From assembly GCF_037137075.1 (NCBI RefSeq), contig NZ_JBBBNV010000003.1:62001-126000 (forward strand): 64,000 nt of DNA. The letters run 5' to 3'. Each line of letters opens with the position of its first letter. The stretch's first letter is position 1. The translations under genes and the position numbers were made by a program. The stretch is from JBBBNV01 sp037137075. GTDB lineage: Bacteria; Bacillota; Bacilli; Paenibacillales; NBRC-103111. Under the pieces are notes generated by a model. That model was not told the DNA's origin, did not search any database, and saw only the letters and a program-made list of their open reading frames with translations. Of this stretch, positions 1 through 7,133 are shown piece after piece.

Positions 1-170
1 CTATGCACGGGCAGGCAGCGCTTCGGTCTTCGGATACGGGCCGGGCCCGGCTCATCTCTGCGGCGGATTACCGGTATAATCGGTCATTTAACGGTAAAAA
101 TCGTTCTTGCAGGCGGTGAATCAGCCGTCATCGAAAAGCTTCTTGCAGCGCGATCCCGCTCCTTCATCCC

Positions 171-197
171 ATGAATAGCATGAATAGCATGAATAGC
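171..197. repeat. Three tandem copies of a 9-bp unit
   Basis: The unit ATGAATAGC is repeated three times exactly. It lies in the 259-base stretch left of mobA, in which I see no convincing gene on either strand. Reading the unit in frame would give Met-Asn-Ser repeats, but no open frame with a ribosome binding site carries it. It is probably a slippage-prone spacer. Confidence 0.6.
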
Positions 198-259
198 TCG
201 GCCCGCAGCACGGATGCTGCACTAAGGGTTTTCCCTGACGCAGGCCGCGGCAAAAGCCC

Positions 260-895
260 CTATAGCTCCAGACGCAGCTCCTCGGCTTTCACCGATGGCG
301 AATTGAAGGAGGACGAGAGCGACTCGTAATCTTCACGTGTATCGATAGCTTCGACAAACCGGCAGCCAATCCCATGCTCCCGAAACGTCTGCTCCGGCAC
401 CTGGCCCCAGTGCAGTCTGTTCAGCCAGTCTTCCGGCACCGGCTTCTCCTGCTCAAGCAGCGCCGCTAGCGATGGAGCGCCGGATTTGCCGAACACGCCG
501 TGGAACGGATGCGGCCTGCGCCCAATAAACGGAACCACGGCCTCCAGGCCTTGCTCCAGCTTGCTCTGCAGCAGTACGGCGGCGGCGGCGGAAATAAACG
601 GCATGTCGCAGCTAACCACCCACACCGCCGGATTCTGGGCCAGCGTTAAGCCTGCATGCATACCGCTGAGCGGTCCTTTGCCGGGAAAATAGTCCGTTAT
701 AATGCGTATATCTCGCTCTACCGCCCTCAGGAACAGTCCCGGATCGTTAGTGACGATAATAATCTCGCTACAGCACCTTCTCATCTCACCGATTTGACGC
801 TCAATTAACGTTCTATGGTCCAATAAGAGGAATGCTTTATGTTCCCCGTTCATTCCCCGGTTGGGTCCCCCGGCCAAAATCACTCCTGAAAGCAT
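260..895 (-). CDS. mobA: Molybdenum cofactor guanylyltransferase (MobA family)
   Basis: Transfers GMP from GTP to molybdopterin to make the dinucleotide form of the molybdenum cofactor, in the cytoplasm. The N-terminus has the nucleotidyltransferase loop (SGVILAGGPNRG, with a Lys at HKAFLL), followed by an IIIVTNDP strand and the metal-binding CDMPF motif near residue 95. The loop is unusual: family members normally read LAGG-x-S-x-RMG, here RGMNG. The open frame extends to 913, but AAGGAGAGG sits 6-9 bases before the ATG at 895, so I use that start (211 aa). It is followed upstream on the same strand by an FNT channel gene. This suggests a supply role for a molybdoenzyme such as formate dehydrogenase or nitrate reductase, none of which is in the window. 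Confidence 0.82.
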   Translation of the reverse strand: MLSGVILAGGPNRGMNGEHKAFLLLDHRTLIERQIGEMRRCCSEIIIVTNDPGLFLRAVERDIRIITDYFPGKGPLSGMHAGLTLAQNPAVWVVSCDMPFISAAAAVLLQSKLEQGLEAVVPFIGRRPHPFHGVFGKSGAPSLAALLEQEKPVPEDWLNRLHWGQVPEQTFREHGIGCRFVEAIDTREDYESLSSSFNSPSVKAEELRLEL

Positions 896-1080
896 GTTCA
901 TCCTCTCCTTCACTGAATCTTCACAAAAAGTATAGATTCATTACAACATAGGAGCTGACGGTTAGCAGTGACATGCATCACCCGCCGGATGAGCAGTCTG
1001 TTAGCCTGTTCTTCAGGAGCTAGTCTTTTTTCATTGTTGATGATCCGCCCGGCCCCGCCGCACTGCCCGTTTGCCCTCCC

Positions 1081-1120
1081 CAAGCCGCCGGAAGCTGGTC
1101 AAAGCCAGTCCGGCGGCTTG
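1081..1120 (-). terminator. Strong hairpin after the FNT gene
   Basis: A 12-bp perfect stem (1081-1092 with 1109-1120) with an inner CTGG/CCAG extension lies 43 bases past the FNT stop. There is no T-run on the minus strand, so it may stabilise the 3' end rather than act as a classical terminator. Confidence 0.5.
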
Positions 1121-1162
1121 CTGCCTTTGCCGCAATCGGGACGTTTCGTCTTCGCACTCTAT

Positions 1163-2107
1163 TTAGTTGATATAGGAATCGGGCGGAAGGACGGCCTCCC
1201 GGGAGCGGACCGGGTATACCGGCGTTACCGCCTTTCCGCACCGCGCGCATCTCCCAGCGCGCGGTGTTTCGCTGCATGACGGCGGTCGGTCGACCACATC
1301 TGCGGCGCCCGCTTCCGCCTCGGTACCGGCCGCACCCGGCTTGGGCCGCATATACGCCAGATGGTACAAGCCCGCTACAAACAGCACGCCGCCGGCGCCG
1401 TTGCCCAGGAATACGGGAACAAAGTTGGCGGCATACTGCCCCCAAGTGGCATGCCCGGCAAAGATCGCGGCGGGAATCAGGAACATATTCGCCACAATGT
1501 GCTGGAAGCCGAGGGCTACAAACGCCATCGTCGGAAACCAAATGGCAAGCAGCTGACCGGCGCCGTCCTTGGCCCCATAGCTCATCCACACCGCCAAGGA
1601 GACGAGAAGATTGCAGCCGATGCCCGAAATGAAGGCCTGCAGGAACGGCTCCTCCAGCTTGGCATGCGTCAGGGCAAGCGTCTGGGCCAAATAAGGCCCG
1701 TGCTCTGTCATGCCGCCGAGATGGCCGAATACATAAGCGACGAGGATGGCTCCGGCAAAATTGCTTAAAGTAATCGCCGTCCAATTCGCCGCCCACTGCC
1801 GGCCGCTCACTTGTCCGGCGAAGCCGGCAAACGGCACCGCCATCATATTCCCCGTAAGCAGCTCCCCGCCCGCCACCAGACAAAGAATGAGCCCGATAGG
1901 GAAAACGGCGGCCCCGATGAAGAACCGGAAGCCCTCCCAGGAAGGCGGCATGCCCGCGCTGACACGAATAGCCAGAAGAAAGCCAAGCGAGATATACACC
2001 CCTGCGGCGAAGCCGAGAAGGAGCTGCGTACGGAGCGGCAGCCAAGCCTTGCGGCACCCGGCCTGAACCGTATGGAGTGCAATTTGGTCCGGTTTTGCGA
2101 ACCCCAT
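1163..2107 (-). CDS. Formate/nitrite transporter family channel (FocA/NirC type)
   Basis: Membrane channel for small monovalent anions such as formate or nitrite. About six hydrophobic segments are visible, with family hallmarks GGELLTGNMM, the pore-histidine context ALGFQHIVANMF, and FVPVFLGNGAGG near the end of the membrane part. The start at 2107 is chosen because GGGGAGAGG lies just upstream; the open frame runs on to 2188. After the last helix there is an unusual 60-residue polar tail holding CARCG and another Cys, not part of the usual ~270-residue fold. The gene follows the hemerythrin gene closely (gap 19 bases), so both probably share the Fnr-type promoter further right. Substrate (formate against nitrite) cannot be told from sequence. 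Confidence 0.85.
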   Translation of the reverse strand: MGFAKPDQIALHTVQAGCRKAWLPLRTQLLLGFAAGVYISLGFLLAIRVSAGMPPSWEGFRFFIGAAVFPIGLILCLVAGGELLTGNMMAVPFAGFAGQVSGRQWAANWTAITLSNFAGAILVAYVFGHLGGMTEHGPYLAQTLALTHAKLEEPFLQAFISGIGCNLLVSLAVWMSYGAKDGAGQLLAIWFPTMAFVALGFQHIVANMFLIPAAIFAGHATWGQYAANFVPVFLGNGAGGVLFVAGLYHLAYMRPKPGAAGTEAEAGAADVVDRPPSCSETPRAGRCARCGKAVTPVYPVRSREAVLPPDSYIN

Positions 2108-2126
2108 AGAAGCACCTCTCCCCCCG

Positions 2127-2645
2127 TTAAAATCCGAAGCCGTTCGAACGGTCGGCCAGCGCCGCGATAATTTCTTCCTCCTGGGCAAAATGCTGTCTCA
2201 TCACGGCGGTCATTTGCAGCAGATACGAAGCAAGCTCCTGGGCCTCGGGACGGCTGACGGGCCTCGTAATCCGTTCCACCGGCTCAAAGTAAGCGTCGAA
2301 AAACTGCTCAGCCAGCTCATGCTCTTGCTTCATTAATGTAAACTGGGCCAGCTCCTCATCAAAATACCACGAGATCAGAGGAAACAGCTGCGCCTCCTCC
2401 CATTTCAGGTGCTGATCCAAATCCGTCCGGAAGGCCGCGGCCCTTTGCTTCAAGTCGCGCAGCGCTCCCGCCCAGTTCACGACCTTCTCGTCAAGGCCGA
2501 CGGCCTGAGCCCGGACATGAAGCTCCTCGAGGCGCTCCTTCAGAAGCATATGCTCCTCCTCAAGCCGCTGAACCCATTCATTCAGCTGGTACAATGGATA
2601 CACAACAGGCGTATACAAGGGGTGATAAGTGGCAGGCTGTCTCAT
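2127..2645 (-). CDS. Hemerythrin-like HHE-domain protein
   Basis: A 172-residue four-helix protein expected to bind a di-iron centre through His and Glu. Visible ligand-type motifs are HLKWEEAQLFP (~residue 94), KQEHELAEQFF (~120) and RQHFAQEEEI (~155). Cytoplasmic hemerythrin-like proteins act in oxygen or nitric-oxide sensing or iron handling; which applies here is not shown. The start has GGAGGG seven bases upstream. It heads a unit with the FNT channel and lies behind an exact Fnr palindrome with a matching -10 box, so expression is probably raised when oxygen is low. A second, related protein is encoded at 11654-12202. Confidence 0.78.
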   Translation of the reverse strand: MRQPATYHPLYTPVVYPLYQLNEWVQRLEEEHMLLKERLEELHVRAQAVGLDEKVVNWAGALRDLKQRAAAFRTDLDQHLKWEEAQLFPLISWYFDEELAQFTLMKQEHELAEQFFDAYFEPVERITRPVSRPEAQELASYLLQMTAVMRQHFAQEEEIIAALADRSNGFGF

Positions 2646-2697
2646 GATTTATCCCTCCGTGAATGAGTAAAATTCAAACGTTGTTGTTGATACCCAC

Positions 2698-2740
2698 AGT
2701 ATATCGCGATAAAACCTGTAAGTATGTGAAATTAATCACA
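2698..2740 (-). promoter_or_regulatory. Fnr-type site and -10 box for the hemerythrin-FNT unit
   Basis: TGTGA-AATTAA-TCACA (2725-2740) matches the Bacillus Fnr/Crp half-site pattern on both arms. A minus-strand TATACT lies at 2703-2698. If transcription starts at about 2691, the palindrome centre sits exactly 41.5 bp upstream, the classical activator position. The spacing is computed from the sequence; binding by Fnr is inference. Confidence 0.75.
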
Positions 2741-2783
2741 TGACAAAAGCTGTTTTCTTCATCGTCTCATATTCCTTCAGCTT

Positions 2784-2826
2784 TGTGACTAATCTCACAT
2801 GCGCTGGCAATGAATCATGCAACAAT
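2784..2826 (+). promoter_or_regulatory. Fnr-type site upstream of uxaB
   Basis: TGTGA-CTAATC-TCACA (2784-2799) is a second exact palindrome, 59 bp from the first. The weaker -10-like AACAAT at 2821-2826 falls where a -41.5 activator would place it (start about 2833). It may serve uxaB, or add to control of the opposite unit. Confidence 0.62.
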
Positions 2827-2890
2827 AGGAATTGTCAAAGGTTCTTGGAAGTTCCTGTATGTCTAATCAGCATAGAAACGGAGGATGCAC

Positions 2891-4366
2891 ATGATGATCA
2901 TGAAACAAAAGCCGGGCGCCAAGCATCCGGAACGGGTATTACAGTTCGGAGAAGGGAATTTCTTGCGGGGGTTTGTGGATTGGATGATTCACCGCATGAA
3001 TCAGCAGGGCCTGTATGACGGCCAGGCTGTAGTTATTCAGCCGATTGCCGAGGGCCTGTCCGATCAAATCAATGCGCAGAGCGGAATGTACACCCTGCTG
3101 CTGCGGGGGATGCTGCAGGGCAAAATGGTGGATGAAGCCGATTTGATTACTTCCATCCGCCGTGCCATCAATCCATATCACGATTATAAAGCGTTTCTTC
3201 ACTGCGCATTAAACCCGGACCTGCGCATTATTGTATCCAATACCACGGAATCGGGCATTGCCTATGATCCCAAAAATCAATACTATGATGCGCCTCCTGC
3301 TTCGTTTCCGGGCAAGCTGACCGTATTTCTCCATAAACGCTTCAAGGCTTTTCAGGGAGACCCTGCCAAAGCATTCATTATTCTTCCCTGCGAGCTCATC
3401 GAACGCAACGGGGAACAGCTGAAGCAAATCATTGTCCGCTATGCCAACCAGTGGGGGCTTGGCGAGGATTTCATTGCATGGCTGGATCATAACCATTTCC
3501 TGAACACGCTCGTCGATCGTATTGTGACCGGCTACCCCAAAGAGGAGATGAAGCAGCTGACCGCCCGTTTCGGGTATGTCGACCATTTGTTTAATACCGC
3601 GGAGCCGTTCCATCTCTGGGTCATTGAAGGCGACACCCGGCTTGCCGAGGAATTCCCGTTGACCCAGGCCGGACTGAATGTCATCTGGACCGATAACATG
3701 ACCCCTTACCGGACCCGCAAAGTGCGGATACTGAACGGCGCGCATACGATGACAGTGCTTGCAGCTTACCTGGCAGGCAAAGACACCGTCAAGGAATGCA
3801 TGGATGATAAATGCATCTCGGCCTTTATGAATAAAGGGCTATTCGAGGAAATTATCCCGACGCTGGATCTGCCGAGAGACGAGCTGGAGTCCTATGCGAA
3901 TGCGGTTATTGAACGCTTTGCCAATCCGTTCATTCATCATCATCTGCTCAGCATTGCGTTAAACTCGGTCTCGAAATTCAAAACACGGGTTCTGCCCTCC
4001 CTGCTGGAATACAAGCAGCGGACCGGCAATCTCCCGCCGATCCTCTGCTTCTCGCTGGCGGCACTCATTTTATTTTATCGTGAAGCCCGGTTTGAGAATG
4101 GAGTTCATTACGGAGAACGAAACGGCGGCAGCTATAAAATTCAGGATGATGCGCCGCATCTGGAACGGTTTCGGGAAATTTGGTCGGACTGCGACAACAG
4201 TCCTGCCGCATTGCGCCGCGTTGCGAAGCAAGTCCTGGCTCATGAGCCGTTCTGGGGAGTCGATCTGGATGCGACCGAGGGCTTGTCCGAACGGATTGCA
4301 GACGCGCTGGCACTTATGCTGGCGGAAGGTATAACGGAAGCAATGAAGCAGACGATTCGGGAATAA
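2891..4366 (+). CDS. uxaB: Altronate oxidoreductase / tagaturonate reductase
   Basis: NADH-dependent interconversion of D-tagaturonate and D-altronate in galacturonate breakdown, cytoplasmic, mannitol-dehydrogenase superfamily. The N-terminus reads VLQFGEGNFLRGF (nucleotide-binding loop), and the active-site block TRKVRILNGAHTMTVLAAYLAG holds the Lys, Asn and His expected for the family. GGAGG at 2880-2884 makes the ATG at 2891 the best start (491 aa), not the one at 2885, which abuts the binding site. uxaA follows after 22 bases. Other pathway genes (uxaC, kdgK, kdgA) are not in the window. Confidence 0.85.
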   Translation: MMIMKQKPGAKHPERVLQFGEGNFLRGFVDWMIHRMNQQGLYDGQAVVIQPIAEGLSDQINAQSGMYTLLLRGMLQGKMVDEADLITSIRRAINPYHDYKAFLHCALNPDLRIIVSNTTESGIAYDPKNQYYDAPPASFPGKLTVFLHKRFKAFQGDPAKAFIILPCELIERNGEQLKQIIVRYANQWGLGEDFIAWLDHNHFLNTLVDRIVTGYPKEEMKQLTARFGYVDHLFNTAEPFHLWVIEGDTRLAEEFPLTQAGLNVIWTDNMTPYRTRKVRILNGAHTMTVLAAYLAGKDTVKECMDDKCISAFMNKGLFEEIIPTLDLPRDELESYANAVIERFANPFIHHHLLSIALNSVSKFKTRVLPSLLEYKQRTGNLPPILCFSLAALILFYREARFENGVHYGERNGGSYKIQDDAPHLERFREIWSDCDNSPAALRRVAKQVLAHEPFWGVDLDATEGLSERIADALALMLAEGITEAMKQTIRE

Positions 4367-4388
4367 TTTCGAAAGGACGTGCGGCTGG

Positions 4389-5903
4389 ATGACTATCCCG
4401 AAGCAATATACGCTTATTCATGAATCCGACGACGTTGCCGTTGCCCTGGCACCGCTGAAGTCGGGAGATACGATCACGCTTCCTGCCGGGACGGTGCTTG
4501 CCGTCCGGGAGGACATCGACAAGGGGCACAAAATCGCGCTAAGATCCCGTGAGCCCGGAGACATGATATGCAAGTATGGCTTTCCCATTGGCCATGCCTC
4601 CTCCCGGATTGAAGCCGGTGAATGGGTGCATACCCACAATATGCGAACCAATCTGGATGGCGTGCTGGAGTATCAGTACACGCCGGAAGCTGCCGGGAAG
4701 CTGCCGACGGCTGCTCCCGGCTCCCCGGGCTGTCCCGAATTTATGGGCTACGTGCGCGAGAACGGGGACGTCGGCATACGCAATGAAATCTGGATCGTAA
4801 ACACAGTCGGCTGCGTCAATAAGACGGCCGAGCTGCTGGCCCGGGAAGCCAATCAGACGTATGCCGGTTTAACGGACGGCATCTTCACCTTCTCCCATCC
4901 GTACGGCTGTTCACAGCTGGGGGATGACCATTTGTATACGCAGCGGATTTTGGCCGGTCTGGTGAATCATCCGAATGCAGCCGGCGTTCTGGTCCTGGGG
5001 CTCGGCTGCGAGAATAACAACATCGGCGAATTCCGGAAGCTGATTGACCCGGTCAACGAGCGTCGCCTGAAATTTTTGTCCATTCAGGAAACCGAGGATG
5101 AGCTGGCGGCAGGTCTGGAGCTGTTAGGCGAGCTTGTGGAGTATGCCCGAAGCTTCCGGCGTGAGCCGTGCCCCGTCTCGAAGCTTGTCATCGGACTGAA
5201 ATGCGGCGGCTCGGACGCCTTCTCCGGCATTACGGCCAACCCTCTTCTCGGGCAATGCTCGGATTTGCTTGTCGGCTTCGGAGGGACGACCGTGCTGACG
5301 GAGGTTCCGGAGATGTTCGGGGCGGAAACCATCCTGATGAACCGGTGCAGGGATGAATCCACCTTTGAGGACACGGTGCAGCTCATCAACGGTTTTAAGG
5401 AATATTACGCCCGGCATAATCAGGTCGTCTACGAGAATCCTTCTCCCGGCAACAAAAAAGGCGGCATTACGACGCTGGAGGAAAAATCGCTGGGCTGTAC
5501 GCAAAAGGGCGGCACCAGTCCCGTCGTCCATGTCATTCCGTACGGAGGACGGGTCCAGCCGGGCGGGCTTCAGCTTCTGGAGGGTCCGGGCAACGATATC
5601 GTCGCCGTCACCGCGTTAACAGCGGCCGGGGCTCACCTGATCTTATTCACAACCGGCCGGGGTACCCCGCTCGGGGCGCCTGTTCCGACGGTCAAGGTAT
5701 CCTCCAATACGGAGCTGAGCCAGCGCAAGCGCAACTGGATTGATTTTAACGCAGGCAGCCTGCTTGAGAATCGCTCCTTAACCGAGCTTGGCGAAGAGCT
5801 GCTGGCTTACGTTCTCGACGTTGCGTCCGGAGAAAAGCATTGCAGCAATGAAAGAAACGGCTACCGGGAAATCGCCATTTTCAAAGATGGCGTAACGCTG
5901 TAA
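4389..5903 (+). CDS. uxaA: Altronate dehydratase
   Basis: Dehydrates D-altronate to 2-keto-3-deoxygluconate, the step after UxaB. At 504 residues it has the usual full length: an N-terminal SAF-type domain (~10-85, VALAPLKSGDTI to VHTHNM) and the large catalytic part beginning FMGYVRENGDVGIRNE, with conserved Cys in TVGCVN, PYGCSQ, GLGCENN and LKCGGSD that fit an iron-dependent dehydratase. It is the second gene of a two-gene unit that ends at a strong terminator. Confidence 0.88.
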   Translation: MTIPKQYTLIHESDDVAVALAPLKSGDTITLPAGTVLAVREDIDKGHKIALRSREPGDMICKYGFPIGHASSRIEAGEWVHTHNMRTNLDGVLEYQYTPEAAGKLPTAAPGSPGCPEFMGYVRENGDVGIRNEIWIVNTVGCVNKTAELLAREANQTYAGLTDGIFTFSHPYGCSQLGDDHLYTQRILAGLVNHPNAAGVLVLGLGCENNNIGEFRKLIDPVNERRLKFLSIQETEDELAAGLELLGELVEYARSFRREPCPVSKLVIGLKCGGSDAFSGITANPLLGQCSDLLVGFGGTTVLTEVPEMFGAETILMNRCRDESTFEDTVQLINGFKEYYARHNQVVYENPSPGNKKGGITTLEEKSLGCTQKGGTSPVVHVIPYGGRVQPGGLQLLEGPGNDIVAVTALTAAGAHLILFTTGRGTPLGAPVPTVKVSSNTELSQRKRNWIDFNAGSLLENRSLTELGEELLAYVLDVASGEKHCSNERNGYREIAIFKDGVTL

Positions 5904-5984
5904 TTCCTTTTTGAAGCGTAGTCCGCTGACTATTGGCTGAAGCTCATTTTGCTGCCTGCTGTTATTTGGCGTCAATCAAAACGG

Positions 5985-6022
5985 AAAACGAAAAGCGGTT
6001 CTTCTCTGCCGCTTTTCGTTTT
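5985..6022 (+). terminator. Terminator after uxaA
   Basis: A 14-bp perfect stem (AAAACGAAAAGCGG with its complement) closes a 10-base loop and ends in a T-rich arm. Nearly the same stem recurs at 7049-7093. Confidence 0.85.
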
Positions 6023-6624
6023 GGTGTTAAGAAGTAAAAACAACCTGATACGGAGCTTTCGAAAGGAATAAAGCAGCGTGACGAAGACGCGAATACGAAG
6101 CTTTTTTCAATCACTGCAAGCGTTTTCAATTTGGAGATGTGACGATTTATTGACACTTTTTTCACACAGAAAAAATAAATTTTTTTACTCCTTCGCCATG
6201 TTAACGCCCAAGTCTCATCCCAGATAAATCAACGGCTTTCCCATAAAAATTGGCAGAAAAAGAGGCAAAAATACAGGGGGAATTTGGGATTGACACCATT
6301 TGGAATCCGAAGCTAAGATAGGGGTGTCGATAGTTGGTGCACACATTATCGGCTTTCTGAGAGAAGGGGTACTGCTTATTAGCGCTAATCAGCTACCTCG
6401 GGCCGCAGAAATTTTTTTTACACCTAGACTGATAATGATTATCATTATCCTACATAGCACGCTTTTTTCTGTGGCACCTATGTACATGGGAGGGAGGAAC
6501 GGAGTCGGTTCAATTGTTTTACTAACTTGTTTTACTTGCTCAGGTTGTTGCTGCAGTTGATTTGCTTTCGTTCAATCCATCCTAAAATCAAAAAAATAAA
6601 ACCAATCCAAGGAGTGTTTATTCC
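6023..6624. other. Non-coding stretch before the NEAT genes
   Basis: Apart from the Fur-controlled promoter at 6417-6449, I see only a possible upstream promoter (TTGACA at 6290-6295, TAAGAT at 6314-6319, 18-bp gap) and a ~170-base leader in front of the small NEAT-like gene. An open frame at 6300-6560 starts with TTG, has no ribosome binding site and contains the Fur site, so I do not call it. Confidence 0.5.
6417..6449 (+). promoter_or_regulatory. Fur box over the NEAT gene promoter
   Basis: GATAATGATTATCATTATC at 6431-6449 differs from the classical 19-bp Fur consensus at one base. It covers the -10 box of a promoter TTTACA (6417-6422), 17 bp, TATCAT (6440-6445). Iron-loaded Fur bound here would block transcription, so the downstream genes should be switched on by iron shortage. 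Confidence 0.88.
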
Positions 6625-7020
6625 ATGATGAAAAAAGCGTTTTCGATGATGATGCTCGTGTTCGTACTTGCTCTTGCAATCGCAGTTCCAGCTTCCGCTG
6701 CTTCCAAATCCTATCAGTTCTACTACAACGGCAATGCTTCTTCCCCTTACAACTCCCATGTCAACGCTTTTATCGCTGGTGACGCTGATGTAACTGGCAC
6801 AACCGTTACGATCACCCTGGCTGGCGAGTACTACGACTTCCTGAACGCTGACAACGGCAGCGGCACTTTTGTAGCTGCAGATCAAGATGTTGACGCTAAC
6901 GGCAATACGGTATTCACGTTCACTAACTCCAACCCGACTTCGGACATCAACGTACAACTGAACGTACAAGTTCCTGGTCAACACGCTGCAACCTATCCGT
7001 TGACTATCCACTGGAACTAA
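6625..7020 (+). CDS. Small secreted NEAT-like protein, candidate hemophore
   Basis: A 131-residue exported protein: Lys-Lys start, hydrophobic core, and a signal cleavage site at about PASA/AS (residue 25). The remaining ~105 residues look like a single, short NEAT-type beta-sandwich: SKSYQFYYNG at the start, VTITLAGEYYDF in the middle and VPGQHAATYPLTIHW at the end. NEAT domains bind heme through a YxxxY pair in the last strands; here the pair reads H120-xxx-Y124. AAGGAG lies 10 bases before the ATG. It is the first gene behind the Fur box and is followed by a terminator, so it is probably made in excess over the large NEAT/SLH protein. Bacillus anthracis IsdX1 is a comparable secreted single-NEAT hemophore. 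Domain assignment is by eye. Confidence 0.6.
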   Translation: MMKKAFSMMMLVFVLALAIAVPASAASKSYQFYYNGNASSPYNSHVNAFIAGDADVTGTTVTITLAGEYYDFLNADNGSGTFVAADQDVDANGNTVFTFTNSNPTSDINVQLNVQVPGQHAATYPLTIHWN

Positions 7021-7048
7021 GCTTCCATCTGTAAAATTATAAAACATT

Positions 7049-7093
7049 GCCAAAACGAAAAGTGGTCATTTGACGACCGCTTTTCGTTTTGGC
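7049..7093 (+). terminator. Terminator between the two NEAT genes
   Basis: A 19-bp arm from 7049 pairs with 7075-7093 (one G-T pair) around a 7-base loop, ending in a T-rich arm. Read-through would deliver the downstream gene at a lower level than the small secreted protein. Confidence 0.82.
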
Positions 7094-7133
7094 GTTTGGT
7101 CCAAGACCAAATGAAGAAGGAGTGCACTTACAG

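Noticed and set aside
6151..6166. Fnr-like TGACA-CTTTTT-TCACA
   Set aside because: Two mismatches in one arm and no gene start at a fitting distance; the left arm is better explained as a TTGACA -35 element.
6300..6560. 86-codon hydrophobic frame before the NEAT genes
   Set aside because: TTG start without a binding site, and it contains the Fur box and promoter of the next gene.
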